Source: an uncultured Clostridia bacterium (GTDB taxonomy: Bacteria; Bacillota; Clostridia; Oscillospirales; CAG-272). Taken from it: 64,000 nucleotides of DNA. The notes beneath the pieces were generated by a model. That model was not told the origin of the DNA. It saw only the letters and a list, made by a program, of their open reading frames with translations, and ran no database searches. Positions 25,175 through 33,696 of this stretch are shown here, one piece after another. Made by a program: the position numbers and the translations under genes. Each line of letters starts with the position of its first letter. Position 1 is the first letter of the stretch. The stretch is taken from contig CANQMS010000006.1 in NCBI GenBank assembly GCA_947624995.1, positions 19,329 to 83,328 of the forward strand, written 5' to 3'.

Positions 25175-25876
25175 ATGGATTACAAAGGACTGAAAAAATA
25201 TTTCGAACCGAAAAACATGATCCCGCAGATCATAGGGGCGGTAATATGCGCCTTCGGCATATTTGTCGCCGTTGCGGATTTTATATATTTCGGCGTGCCG
25301 ATAATAATTGTCGGCGTCTGCGTGATACTTTTCACGCGTGATTCGCGCGTCTCCGACGAGGAGGTGGACAGGACGGCGGCGTCAAAGATAAAAGATCTTG
25401 ACGGGCGGGCGCGCGCCGACATCGGTGTCCGCGAGCGCGATATGCGAGGCTTTATGCCGGAGACATTTTCGGGGTACGAGTTTACGGATGGCACAGCTGT
25501 CGCCCGTGGGCGCGACCGCAAGCTGCGCTCGGACAGATACGCGGCGGCGGAGCTCGTCTTCACGCAGGAGTGCATACACGCCTATGTTTACAGGTTCAGC
25601 CTTACAAAGGAGGAAGAATCCGAGCGGCGCGCCGTCATAAAATACTGTGACGTCGGCGACGCCGCCGTCACGGAGCGGACAGTCTCCGTCCGCGTTTCAA
25701 ACGTGCCGAAGGGCGAGCGGGCGGAGGTGACCGTACATACGCTCGAGATCCTTGACGGCGCGGGCGAGCCGATCATAGTGATCCCGGTCGGTGTGGGTGC
25801 GGACGTTGACAGAGTCGTTAAGAACATAAAGCGGCTTGCCGAAAGGGAAAGAGAAAAGGCAAAGAGCGATACGTAA
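25175..25876 (+). CDS. Small membrane protein, function unknown
   Basis: 233 residues from the ATG after ACAGG; an ATG seven codons earlier (25154) is the alternative. Two hydrophobic helices near residues 17-57 (IIGAVICAFGIFVAVADFIY, GVPIIIVGVCVILF) form a hairpin in the membrane, followed by a soluble domain of about 170 residues rich in beta-strand patterns and a basic C-terminus. Not recognised as a named family. It follows the leader-peptide region, and the direct repeat GATAAAATCG occurs twice just upstream (about 25121-25150). Confidence 0.6.
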   Translation: MDYKGLKKYFEPKNMIPQIIGAVICAFGIFVAVADFIYFGVPIIIVGVCVILFTRDSRVSDEEVDRTAASKIKDLDGRARADIGVRERDMRGFMPETFSGYEFTDGTAVARGRDRKLRSDRYAAAELVFTQECIHAYVYRFSLTKEEESERRAVIKYCDVGDAAVTERTVSVRVSNVPKGERAEVTVHTLEILDGAGEPIIVIPVGVGADVDRVVKNIKRLAEREREKAKSDT

Positions 25877-25963
25877 CAGAGGAAAAACCGCCGGTATGCC
25901 GGAGAGGATGGGATTTTTATCGGAAAAACTCTGCGTTTTTCGCTTTATTGTTGCTCCCGACCG

Positions 25964-25992
25964 TTGATTTTCACTTAATATTAGTGTATAAT
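25964..25992 (+). promoter_or_regulatory. Promoter of the PfkB-like gene
   Basis: TTGATT (25964-25969), 17-base spacer, perfect TATAAT (25987-25992). Confidence 0.7.
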
Positions 25993-26030
25993 TGACATAT
26001 AAGTACGACTTTGCCGGGGAGGATCATGAG

Positions 26031-26963
26031 ATGAAGCCAAGAATACTCGCGATAAGTCCGACCGATATGGAATTTGTGCAGCGCACGGAGGTTTTTCCCG
26101 AGGCGGGAGAGACCGTTGTCGGCAGCTCGTATGACAACATTCCGGGCGGCGAAGGCGCGGAATTCGCGGTCACGCTGACGATGCTGGGCGCGGAATGCAT
26201 CCTCTGCTCGCGCGTCGGCGCGGACAGCAACGGGCAGCGTCTCCGCGCGCAGTTCCGCGAAATGGGAATAGACACGCGCTTCATGAGCATGGACCGCCGC
26301 GCCGCGACGGGGCTCGTCTCCGCGATAACAGACGCGACCGGCGCTGTGCGCCGCGTCTCATTCCCGGGTGCAAACCTTTTGATCTCGGCAGCCGACACCG
26401 AGGATGCGTTCACCTCCATCCCGGACGCGGCGATAATCTCGCTGCGCTCACCGGACAAGATAGTGACGTCCGTCTCCGAATACGCGGCGCGGAAAAAGAT
26501 ACCGCTGATGATAGACGGCGGTCCGAAAAATCCCGATTTCCAGCTCAACAGGCTGTTCCCCTGCGAGATATTCACGCCGGACGAGGAGGAGCTCCTCGCA
26601 TTCACCGGCATTGCTCCGTCGAACACCGAAAACTGCCTGCGCTCCGTCATAAGGCTGTCCTCGCTCGTGAAGGCGAAGTATTATATCATAAAAATGGGCG
26701 ACCGCGGCGCCTTCCTCTACGACGGCAAATATTATAACGTCGTCTTGCCGATAAACGTCGACGCGGCGGACACCGCCTGCGCCGGCAGCGTGTTTGATGC
26801 GGCGCTGATGACGGAATACGTTCGCTCCGGGGACATCATGCGCTCCGTACACTACGCGAACGCGGCGGCGGCGCTGACGGTCTCGCGCCACGGCAGCCTC
26901 GATTCGATCCCGACGGGGGAGGAGCTCTCGTCGTTCATCGAAGAGCGCGGCATACAGCTTTAA
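26031..26963 (+). CDS. PfkB-family carbohydrate kinase-like protein, catalytic Asp replaced
   Basis: 310 residues from the ATG behind GGGGAGG; a longer frame starts 13 codons earlier without a ribosome site. Ribokinase-like fold: GGEGAEFAVTLTMLGA near the substrate site (39-54) and the ATP-site region near the end. In active enzymes that region reads D-T-x-G-A-G-D; here it reads DTACAGS (247-253), so the catalytic base Asp is Ser253 and the first Gly is Cys250. Either activity is lost and the protein is a binding or regulatory form, or the chemistry is altered. ruvX follows by 9 bases. Confidence 0.8.
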   Translation: MKPRILAISPTDMEFVQRTEVFPEAGETVVGSSYDNIPGGEGAEFAVTLTMLGAECILCSRVGADSNGQRLRAQFREMGIDTRFMSMDRRAATGLVSAITDATGAVRRVSFPGANLLISAADTEDAFTSIPDAAIISLRSPDKIVTSVSEYAARKKIPLMIDGGPKNPDFQLNRLFPCEIFTPDEEELLAFTGIAPSNTENCLRSVIRLSSLVKAKYYIIKMGDRGAFLYDGKYYNVVLPINVDAADTACAGSVFDAALMTEYVRSGDIMRSVHYANAAAALTVSRHGSLDSIPTGEELSSFIEERGIQL

Positions 26964-26972
26964 AAATCGAAG

Positions 26973-27398
26973 ATGAAGAAGCGGATACTCGGCGTCGACT
27001 ACGGCGACGCGAGGACGGGGATGGCGATATCGGATGCGACCGGGCTCATTGCCACGGGCGTCGGCGTCATAAAGTCGTCCGGAATGAGAAAAACGGCGGC
27101 GGCGGTAGCGGAGGCAGTCCGAAAATACGGGGCGGAGCTCGTCGTCATCGGATGCCCGTACAATATGGATGGCAGCGAGGGCGCGCGGGCGGAAAAAGCG
27201 AGGGTGTTTGCCGAGATGGTCGGCGGGCTCTGCGGCGTGCCTGTCGAGATTTATGACGAAAGGCTGACGACAGTCGAAGCATACGAGATCATGGACAGGA
27301 CTGGGACGCACGGCAAAAAACGGCGCGACCGCGTCGACGAGCTCGCGGCGGAAATAATACTTCAGGATTATCTCGACGAGCAGAGACGGGAAAGTTAA
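26973..27398 (+). CDS. ruvX: Putative pre-16S rRNA nuclease (YqgF/RuvX)
   Basis: 141 residues, the usual length. RNase H-like fold with GVDYGDARTGMAISD at the N-terminus (first catalytic Asp), VVIGCPYNMDGSEG, and the second acidic centre in YDERLTTVEA. It trims the 5' end of 16S rRNA. Co-transcribed with the PfkB-like gene. Confidence 0.93.
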   Translation: MKKRILGVDYGDARTGMAISDATGLIATGVGVIKSSGMRKTAAAVAEAVRKYGAELVVIGCPYNMDGSEGARAEKARVFAEMVGGLCGVPVEIYDERLTTVEAYEIMDRTGTHGKKRRDRVDELAAEIILQDYLDEQRRES

Positions 27399-27445
27399 TC
27401 ATACGCATAAAACACGAATTTGCAGGCAATATAAGCAAAAACAGA

Positions 27446-27480
27446 CGAGCCGATGCTGGGAGCATCGGCTCGATTTCTCA
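27446..27480. terminator. Terminator between convergent ruvX and UDG genes
   Basis: CGAGCCGATGCT (27446-27457) pairs perfectly with AGCATCGGCTCG (27461-27472), loop GGG, followed by ATTTCTCAT. Confidence 0.75.
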
Positions 27481-27509
27481 TGTATTGAAAATAAGTTATA
27501 AAAGACGCC

Positions 27510-28058
27510 CTAAATCTGCTTCAGCTTTTCGGCAAGTGCCTGCATATCCGTTAACATATCCTCTTTCTTGCGCGGGTCGCGCAGGAGCGCCGAGGGATGA
27601 TAGAATGCGGACATCTCGAACCTGCCGCGCCTGAACCAGACGCCGTGCTCCTGCGTGATCTTGAAGTCCGGCTTGATGAGCCGCATCGCGGCGATGCGCC
27701 CGAGGCAGACGATGATCTTCGGCTCGATGATGCGAACCTGCTCGCGCAGATACGGCATGCAGGCGTCCTCTTCGTCGGGCAGCGGGTCGCGGTTCTTCGG
27801 CGGGCGGCATTTTAAGATGTTTGCTATGTAGACCGAGTCGCGGTCGATGCCGACGGCGGCAAGGTACGAGTCGAGGAGCTTTCCCGCCCGCCCGACGAAG
27901 GGGATCCCGGAGAGGTCCTCCTGCTCGCCGGGCGCCTCCCCGACGAACATGAGGTCGGCGGACTCGTTCCCGACGCCGAAGACGATGTTCGTCCGGGTCG
28001 GGGCGAGCCTGCATTTATCGCACGCGGCACAGCTCTGCCGCAGAGTTTCAATATCCAT
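27510..28058 (-). CDS. Type-4 uracil-DNA glycosylase
   Basis: 182 residues. Removes uracil from DNA. Family 4 marks: GEAPGEQEDLSGIPFVGRAG (40-59) and YHPSALLR (catalytic HPS at 154-156). Four Cys fit the iron-sulphur cluster: Cys13, Cys16, Cys84 (LKCRPPKNRDPLP) and Cys100. Together with dut and nth it gives a base-excision and uracil-avoidance set. A palindrome overlaps its promoter. Confidence 0.95.
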   Translation of the reverse strand: MDIETLRQSCAACDKCRLAPTRTNIVFGVGNESADLMFVGEAPGEQEDLSGIPFVGRAGKLLDSYLAAVGIDRDSVYIANILKCRPPKNRDPLPDEEDACMPYLREQVRIIEPKIIVCLGRIAAMRLIKPDFKITQEHGVWFRRGRFEMSAFYHPSALLRDPRKKEDMLTDMQALAEKLKQI

Positions 28059-28080
28059 AACGTCACCGCCTGTTTTTCTC

Positions 28081-28103
28081 TATGGTACGTATATTGTACC
28101 ATA
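28081..28103 (-). promoter_or_regulatory. Palindrome overlapping the UDG promoter
   Basis: A perfect 8-bp inverted repeat, TATGGTAC and GTACCATA, separated by seven bases. The minus-strand -10 TACAAT (28097-28092) lies inside it, with GCGACA 17 bases further upstream as a -35. It could be an operator for a stress or repair regulator. Confidence 0.45.
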
Positions 28104-28158
28104 TCCGGACGGATTTGTCGCGCTTTTTTCAAAAAATGATTTTTTCTGATCTATTGCT

Positions 28159-28827
28159 TTATCTGCTTTTAAGATATCGCAGTGCGTCGGAGAGGCTGCC
28201 GATCTCGTCTATCAGTCCGCAAGCGACCGCCTCACCTCCGTCGATGATCGTGCCGACGTCGTTGGCGAGTTCGTCCGTATTGAGCATGAGGCGGCGGAGG
28301 TCGTCGGCGCTTATGCGTGAATGCGCGGTGATGAAGCCGATGATGCGTTCCTGCATACGGCGCAGGTACGCGTATGTCTGCGGAACGCCGATGACGGTGC
28401 CGTTCATACGGACGGGGTGCAGCGTCATCGTCGCGGACGGAACGATAAACGAGCGGTCCGCGGCAACCGCGAGCGGCACGCCGATGCTGTGTCCGCCGCC
28501 GAGAACGACGGATGCCGTCGGCTTTGAGAGTCCGGCGATGAGCTCCGAGATCGCAAGTCCGGCTTCAACGTCGCCGCCCATCGTGTTTATGAGCAGGAGT
28601 ATACCTTTTATCTTCGGATCGTCCTCGGCGTCCGCGATTATCGGGATCACGTGCTCGTATTTCGTTGCCTTTTGCCCTTCTCCGAGCGCGTAGTGCCCCT
28701 CGATCTGCCCGATTATCGTCATCACGCGTATGTGTCCGCCGTCGGCGGTCACCGTGCCGAAGTCCTCGACCTCGCCGCGCATGTCCTCGCTCATCGCGCC
28801 GTTTTTTTCTTCTTTTTCCGTTTCCAC
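28159..28827 (-). CDS. ClpP-like serine protease (TepA type)
   Basis: 222 residues. ClpP/crotonase fold with MGGDVEAGLAISELIAGL, nucleophile Ser114 in GGHSIGVPLA and His137 in ATMTLHPVR, so the dyad is intact. The N-terminus is charged and lacks a signal peptide; the body is longer than ClpP's 195 residues and resembles the TepA/YmfB forms sometimes encoded near DNA translocase genes. No ClpX partner lies nearby. Substrate unknown. Confidence 0.88.
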   Translation of the reverse strand: METEKEEKNGAMSEDMRGEVEDFGTVTADGGHIRVMTIIGQIEGHYALGEGQKATKYEHVIPIIADAEDDPKIKGILLLINTMGGDVEAGLAISELIAGLSKPTASVVLGGGHSIGVPLAVAADRSFIVPSATMTLHPVRMNGTVIGVPQTYAYLRRMQERIIGFITAHSRISADDLRRLMLNTDELANDVGTIIDGGEAVACGLIDEIGSLSDALRYLKSR

Positions 28828-28883
28828 GTTTATGCGTCCCCTTTAAAAAACAACATATCCGGGACATATTATTCCGCCGGCAC

Positions 28884-28912
28884 TTGTTTTTTATGCGCGG
28901 GTGTGATATACT
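28884..28912 (+). promoter_or_regulatory. Promoter of pduL
   Basis: TTGTTT (28884-28889), 17-base spacer, TATACT (28907-28912). Confidence 0.55.
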
Positions 28913-28946
28913 TATGGAAGAAAAAAGAAAGGTTCGGTATTTATAA

Positions 28947-29522
28947 ATGGCAAAAAAAGTTTTGGTCGAAACGTCCGCCCGCCACGTCCATCTGACGGTT
29001 GAGGATATCGAAACGCTGTTCGGCAAGGGACATGAGCTCACCGTCAAGAAGATGCTCTCCCAGCCCGGTCAATTTGCGTGCGAAGAAAAGGTGACCGTCG
29101 TCGGTCCGAAGAAGTCGATAGAGAGAGTCAGCATACTCGGACCGGCACGCTCCGCGTCTCAGGTCGAGGTCTCCCTCACAGACGCGAGAACTCTCGGGGT
29201 CGACGCTCCCGTCCGCGAAAGCGGGGATCTTGCAGGCAGCGCGCCGTGCAAGCTCATAGGTCCGTGCGGTGAGGTCGAGCTCTCCGAGGGCGTCATCGCC
29301 GCGAAGCGCCACATCCATTTCACGCCCGAGGATGCCGAGGAGTTCGGCATAAAGGACAAGGATATCGTCAAGGTGAAGATCGACTCGAACGGTCGCTCCC
29401 TCGTGTTTGACGACGTTATCTGCCGCGTCAGCAAGTCATACGCACTCGCAATGCACATCGACACCGACGAGGCGAACGCCGCCTGCGCGTTCGGCGAGTG
29501 CTACGGCGAGATCGTGAAGTAA
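28947..29522 (+). CDS. pduL: Phosphate acyltransferase, PduL family
   Basis: 191 residues. Two PduL domains with zinc-binding His motifs: ETSARHVHLT (about 8-17) and AAKRHIHFTPEDAEEFGI (about 117-134). It swaps CoA and phosphate on acetyl- or propionyl-CoA, giving the acyl phosphate used for ATP formation. No microcompartment shell genes and no encapsulation peptide are visible, so it more likely serves as the housekeeping phosphotransacetylase. No acetate kinase gene is in the window. A hairpin repeat follows 19 bases after the stop. Confidence 0.93.
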   Translation: MAKKVLVETSARHVHLTVEDIETLFGKGHELTVKKMLSQPGQFACEEKVTVVGPKKSIERVSILGPARSASQVEVSLTDARTLGVDAPVRESGDLAGSAPCKLIGPCGEVELSEGVIAAKRHIHFTPEDAEEFGIKDKDIVKVKIDSNGRSLVFDDVICRVSKSYALAMHIDTDEANAACAFGECYGEIVK

Positions 29523-29541
29523 GGGATTGTTTAAAAGATAT

Positions 29542-29602
29542 GCGAGGGGAAACTTTCAAGAGAAAGTTTCCCCTCGCGCTCCCTTTCAAAGCTTTTTACT
29601 TT
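29542..29602 (+). repeat. 3'-end hairpin repeat, copy 4
   Basis: 16-bp perfect stem (29542-29557 with 29562-29577), starting GCGAGGGGAAAC, then the tail GCTCCCTTTCAAAGC and TTTTTAC. It belongs to pduL and faces copy 5. Confidence 0.88.
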
Positions 29603-29605
29603 TTA

Positions 29606-29669
29606 AGTCAATAAAGATTTTTGAAGGTGGGTCCGGGAGGGAACTTTTTTTAAAAAGTTCCCTCCCGGA
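29606..29669 (-). repeat. 3'-end hairpin repeat, copy 5
   Basis: 18-bp perfect stem (29632-29649 with 29652-29669), reading CCGGGAGGGAACTT on the minus strand, with the tail ACCCACCTTCAAAAATC toward 29606. It lies 7 bases after the cysteine desulfurase stop and faces copy 4. Confidence 0.88.
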
Positions 29670-29676
29670 AATATTA

Positions 29677-30822
29677 TTATCTTATCTTAGCAAGCGTGCG
29701 GACGCCTTCGGCGAGGGCGGCGGCGAGGGCGTCTATTTCGTCCTCGGTCGTCTCGCGGGAGAGGCTGACGCGGACCGTCGTGTCGGCGTCGCGCTCGGTG
29801 AGACCGAACGCGAGCAGCGCGCGGCTGACGGTGCGCGAGTGTGTCGAGCAGGCGGAGCCGCTCGATATGCAGATATCGCGCGAGGAAAGAAAGTTGAGCG
29901 CCGTCTCGCTCTTGATCCCCGGAAGCGTCAGGGAGAGGATGTGCGGGGCTGAGACGGGCGGCAGATTCGGACGTATGCCGAGATGCATAACGGACGATAT
30001 CGCTCGCTCGCGCAGCGCGCGCATATGCTCGGTGTCATCGGAACACGTCTTTGACGCGCGCTCAGCGGCGGCGGCAAAGCCGAGGACGGCGGGGACGTTG
30101 ACGGTGCCGGAGCGCAGCCCGCTCTCCTGCCCGCCGCCGTAGATGACGGGGGCGAGCGCGCGCAGCTTCAGGATGCGCGGAGCGACATAGAGCGCGCCCG
30201 CGCCCTTCGGTCCGTGAATTTTGTGCGCGCTCACGGTGATGAGGTCCGCGCCGAGCGAGGATGCGGTGAAGGGCATCTTCATATATGCCTGAACGGCGTC
30301 GCAGTGGCAGACGGCGGACGGGACGGCGGCGCGGACGGCGCGGAACGCGCCCTCAACGTCGTAGCGCGCGCCCGTCTCGCTGTTGACGAGCATAAGCGAG
30401 CAGAGCACGGTGTCCGGCGTGAGGGCGGCGCGCAGCGCATCCATGTCGAGGACGCCGCCTCGCGTCGGGACGGTGACGAGTTCGAATCCCTCCTTCTCCG
30501 CCTCTTCGGCGGATGCTCGGACGGAGGCGTGTTCACCCTCGGTGATGATGACGCGCCCGCGGCGCGCTTTCGAGCGGCTGACGCCGAGCACGGCGAGGTC
30601 GTTCGCCTCGGTGCCGCTCGCGGTAAAGACGAGGGCGCCGTCGCGGCGGACGCCGAGCGTGGAAAGTATGAGCGCGCGCGCCGCGTCAAGTCGGCGGCGC
30701 GCGTCAAGCCCCTTTTTATGTACTGAGGAGGGGTTCCCCCAATCTTCCGTAAGCGCCGCCGCGACGGCGTCCGCCGCCTCACGGCACGGGCGCGTCGTCG
30801 CGGCGCAGTCAAGATATATCAT
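29677..30822 (-). CDS. Cysteine desulfurase, NifS/IscS-like
   Basis: 381 residues, PLP enzyme that takes sulphur from cysteine for iron-sulphur clusters, thiouridine or thiamine. Seen: N-terminal MIYLDCAATT, the PLP Lys201 in VSAHKIHGPKGAGALY and the persulphide Cys325 in ISSGSACSTH. The longish loop around that Cys suits the IscS/NifS type. It is the likely sulphur donor for ThiI (10846-12057), which is not adjacent. It has its own hairpin repeat. Confidence 0.93.
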   Translation of the reverse strand: MIYLDCAATTRPCREAADAVAAALTEDWGNPSSVHKKGLDARRRLDAARALILSTLGVRRDGALVFTASGTEANDLAVLGVSRSKARRGRVIITEGEHASVRASAEEAEKEGFELVTVPTRGGVLDMDALRAALTPDTVLCSLMLVNSETGARYDVEGAFRAVRAAVPSAVCHCDAVQAYMKMPFTASSLGADLITVSAHKIHGPKGAGALYVAPRILKLRALAPVIYGGGQESGLRSGTVNVPAVLGFAAAAERASKTCSDDTEHMRALRERAISSVMHLGIRPNLPPVSAPHILSLTLPGIKSETALNFLSSRDICISSGSACSTHSRTVSRALLAFGLTERDADTTVRVSLSRETTEDEIDALAAALAEGVRTLAKIR

Positions 30823-30834
30823 GATTCCGACCCG

Positions 30835-31359
30835 TCAGCGGAACGCGAAGTTCGATATCATGTCGGAGAATTCCTCCGCGTGGGACTCGTACTTGTCGGG
30901 CGTCGTCGTAAACGTCAGGACGTATACCATGCCCCAGTGCAGACACGCGCACTGAACGTATTTGAATTCGTTCTCGCCGAGCTTTGCCGTGTACGTATAC
31001 TTGTTCGCGGCGACGCCGCCGAGCGTCGTCGTCTCGGTGTTTTCGAGCTTGAAGTCGTCGAAGACGAGGTTAAATTCGTCCTCGTACAGCTCCCACCACG
31101 AATCAAGCGTCGTTGACGCGTCGACATTCCACGCCATGACGGTCACGTTCGTCGAATCGCTGTTCGAGCAGTAGGCGCCGACGGCGCCCGTCGACATCGA
31201 ATCCGTCCACTCCTCGGGGACGATGAGATCGACGCCTATCGTTTCACTTTCGATGCGGCGCATCCCGTCCGGAACGGTCGTGTCGCGCTTCTGGCACGCG
31301 GTGAGAGCGACCGCCGCGAGCATCACGGCGGCGAGTAACATTGACAGCTTTCTTTTCAT
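30835..31359 (-). CDS. Putative lipoprotein, function unknown
   Basis: 174 residues. Signal peptide of about 20 residues with a lipobox LTAC, giving Cys21 as the lipid anchor. The mature part reads like a small alpha-beta protein (SETIGVDLIVPEEWTDS, VTVMAWNVDAS, TTTLGGVAANKYTYTAKLGE), similar in style to PsbP/DUF1795-like domains, but the family is not secured. It has its own strong promoter. The cysteine desulfurase follows 12 bases after its stop on the same strand and may be read with it. Confidence 0.7.
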   Translation of the reverse strand: MKRKLSMLLAAVMLAAVALTACQKRDTTVPDGMRRIESETIGVDLIVPEEWTDSMSTGAVGAYCSNSDSTNVTVMAWNVDASTTLDSWWELYEDEFNLVFDDFKLENTETTTLGGVAANKYTYTAKLGENEFKYVQCACLHWGMVYVLTFTTTPDKYESHAEEFSDMISNFAFR

Positions 31360-31412
31360 TATTTATCCCTCTTCGGTTTATTTAAAACGAAGGCAAAAAT
31401 CGTCTTTCCTAT

Positions 31413-31441
31413 ATTATATAACCGCGACCGCCGCTTGTCAA
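31413..31441 (-). promoter_or_regulatory. Consensus promoter of the lipoprotein gene
   Basis: On the minus strand, TTGACA (31441-31436), 17-base spacer, TATAAT (31418-31413). The -35 box overlaps the stop codon of the upstream methionine-gamma-lyase-like gene. Confidence 0.75.
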
Positions 31442-32673
31442 TCGCCAAGCGCGGCTATTTCGCGCGCGGCAAGGATGACGCCGAGCCGCCCCGACTCGTA
31501 CGTGAGCCCGCCCTGCATATAGGCGATATACGGCGGGCGCAGGGGACCGTCCGCGGACAGCTCAATGGAGGCGCCGGAAACGAACGTCCCCGCCGCCATT
31601 ATGACCTTGTCCTCGTAGCCGGGCATGTCCCACGGCTCCGGCGTCACGAACGAATCGACGGGCGAGCCGTGCTGTATGCCGCGGCAGAACGCGCAGAGCG
31701 CGTCCGGGTCGCCGAACTTTATCGTCTCGATTATGTCGGACCTGTCCTCGTCCCACTGCGGCGAGACCTCGAATCCCATGCGGTCGAAGACGTAGGCGGC
31801 GAGCGCCGCCGTTTTTTTCGCCTGCGCAACGGTGTGCGGCGCCATGAAAAAGCCCTGTATCATGTGGCGGTTCTGCCCGAGCGTCGCGCCGACCTCGCCG
31901 CCGATGCCCGGCGTCGTCAGTCTGTACGAGGCGAGCTCAACGGCGCGCGCCGTCCCGGCGAGATATCCGCCCGACATCGCGAGCCCGCCGCCCGGGTTCT
32001 TGATGAGCGAGCCCATCATGAGGTCCGCCCGGGGCTCCGAATAGTCCGTGAACTCGCCGTAGCAGTTGTCGAGGACGACATAGGCGGATGTGCGCGCGTG
32101 TACGAAATCGCACAGCTCGTCAAGCTCCGGGACGGTGAGCGCGCGCCTGTCGCCGTAGCCGCGGCTGCGCTGCGCGTATATAACTTTGATTTTGGCGTTT
32201 GCCGAAATTTTTTCGGCAATTGCGGAAAAGTCAATTTTGCCGTCCTTCAGCGGGACCTCGTCGTAATTTATGCCGAAGTCGTAGAGCGACCCCTCGCCGT
32301 CGCGCCCGTTTATGACGCGGGAGAGCGTGTCATACGGCGCGCCGGTGACGGAGAGCATCGTGTCCCCGGTGCGAAGGAGTCCGAACAGCCCTATCGCGAT
32401 GGCATGGGTGCCGTTCGCGACGGAATGGCGGACGACGGCTGCCTCCGTGCCGAATACGTCGGCATATACGCGATCGAGCGTTTCGCGTCCGCGATCGCCG
32501 TAGCCGTAACCGCTCGTCGGGTAGAGGCACGCCTCGGACATCCCGCACCGGCGGAACGCGTCTATGACGTCTGCGGTGCGCGCCTGCGCGATCTTGTCGA
32601 ACCGGTCAAAGACGGGGCGCAGCGCCGCCTCCGCCTCGGCGACGAGGCTTTCTATGTCTGTGTTTTTATTCAT
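31438..32673 (-). CDS. Methionine gamma-lyase family (aluminium-resistance-type) PLP protein
   Basis: 411 residues. Family of fold-type I PLP enzymes often labelled aluminium resistance protein, related to Cys/Met metabolism enzymes. Seen: YPTSGYGYGDRGRETLDRVY (51-70), SVANGTHAIAIGLFGLLRTGD, the cofactor Asp in VVLDNCYGEF (D202) and the PLP Lys225 in GSLIKNPGGGLA. Likely an L-methionine or cysteine-type lyase, though the exact substrate is not established for the family. Confidence 0.88.
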   Translation of the reverse strand: MNKNTDIESLVAEAEAALRPVFDRFDKIAQARTADVIDAFRRCGMSEACLYPTSGYGYGDRGRETLDRVYADVFGTEAAVVRHSVANGTHAIAIGLFGLLRTGDTMLSVTGAPYDTLSRVINGRDGEGSLYDFGINYDEVPLKDGKIDFSAIAEKISANAKIKVIYAQRSRGYGDRRALTVPELDELCDFVHARTSAYVVLDNCYGEFTDYSEPRADLMMGSLIKNPGGGLAMSGGYLAGTARAVELASYRLTTPGIGGEVGATLGQNRHMIQGFFMAPHTVAQAKKTAALAAYVFDRMGFEVSPQWDEDRSDIIETIKFGDPDALCAFCRGIQHGSPVDSFVTPEPWDMPGYEDKVIMAAGTFVSGASIELSADGPLRPPYIAYMQGGLTYESGRLGVILAAREIAALGD

Positions 32674-32715
32674 GATCTCACCGAAACGAAAAAAGTCTAC
32701 GAGTCTACGGTCAAT

Positions 32716-32744
32716 ATTATATAATCAATTCGCGAAAAGCGCAA
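32716..32744 (-). promoter_or_regulatory. Promoter of the methionine-gamma-lyase-like gene
   Basis: On the minus strand, TTGCGC (32744-32739), 17-base spacer, TATAAT (32721-32716). Confidence 0.6.
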
Positions 32745-32782
32745 GGGGGTGCGCGTTTTTTTGCCGTGCAGCGGGATTATAA

Positions 32783-32811
32783 TTGTATTTGCGGGCAAAA
32801 TGTGGTAAAAT
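32783..32811 (+). promoter_or_regulatory. Promoter of the sugar isomerase operon
   Basis: TTGTAT (32783-32788), 17-base spacer, TAAAAT (32806-32811). Confidence 0.6.
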
Positions 32812-32853
32812 GGTAAGGAAGAAACAAACTGTTTTCGAAAGGCTGAAATCGTT

Positions 32854-33681
32854 ATGGGAAGATACAGGCTCGGATGCTCCATCCCCGGCGCATCCTTCAT
32901 GCCGGAGGGCGAGGCGGGAATAAAGCGGAGCGCGCTCGAACTCCTTTCGGACGGGTGCGAGGCGATCATCGGCGCGGGATTCGATTACGCGGAGACCGGC
33001 GTCGGAATGGTGATGAGCATGACGGAGGCGGAGATGGGCAAGGCGGCGGCTGCCGGGCTGCCGATAGAGACCGCGAACAGCTTTATCCCGCCCGAATATA
33101 AAATCGTCGCGGACGGCGCGTGCGAGGTCGGCTCGCCGCTCTACAAGTACGTTGACACGGCGCTTTCCCGCGCGGCGGCGCTCGGGATAAAGATCGTCGT
33201 CTTCGGCTCGGGCGGCGCGCGCAGGATCCCGGACGGGATGGCAAAGGAGACGGGGCGCGCGTACATAGCGAAATTTCTCTCGATGTGCGCCGACATCGGC
33301 GACCGCTGCGGCGTCACCGTTGCGATCGAGCCGCTGCGCGCCTCGGAGTGCAACGCGATAAACCTCACCTCGACCGCGGCGGAGCTTTCGGGCGGCGTCG
33401 GCAGGGAGCGCATTTCTTACATCGCGGACGCGTTTCACATGTACCACGGCGGCGAGCCGGCGGACGCGCTTTTGCGCGCCTCGGCGCTGCCCGTTCACAT
33501 ACACGTCTCGGAGCCGCCGGACAGGACGTACCCGGGGCGTCACGGCGGGGAATACGTCGCCGCGTTCGCGGAGGCGCTCGGCAGGACCGCGTATCGCGGC
33601 AGGGTCTCCGTCGAGTGCGGATTTTCGGATTTCCGGCGCGAGGTGCGCCTCGCGTACGATTTCATGAATGCACATTTTTAA
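32854..33681 (+). CDS. Sugar phosphate isomerase/epimerase (AP endonuclease 2 fold)
   Basis: 275 residues, TIM barrel of the xylose-isomerase-like family. Metal-site pattern: FDYAETGVG early, VVFGSGGARRIPDG, VAIEPLRASECNAINL with a catalytic Glu, YIADAFHMYHGGE and HIHVSEPPDRTYPG, ending VSVECGF. It probably isomerises or epimerises a sugar or polyol; the substrate is unknown. It is 15 bases ahead of the DUF6807 gene, so the two likely act in one pathway. Confidence 0.85.
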   Translation: MGRYRLGCSIPGASFMPEGEAGIKRSALELLSDGCEAIIGAGFDYAETGVGMVMSMTEAEMGKAAAAGLPIETANSFIPPEYKIVADGACEVGSPLYKYVDTALSRAAALGIKIVVFGSGGARRIPDGMAKETGRAYIAKFLSMCADIGDRCGVTVAIEPLRASECNAINLTSTAAELSGGVGRERISYIADAFHMYHGGEPADALLRASALPVHIHVSEPPDRTYPGRHGGEYVAAFAEALGRTAYRGRVSVECGFSDFRREVRLAYDFMNAHF

Positions 33682-33696
33682 AGGGAGGATGATAAA

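Noticed and set aside
28947..29522. Bacterial microcompartment locus around pduL
   Set aside because: No shell proteins, aldehyde dehydrogenase or encapsulation peptide are visible; the gene stands alone.
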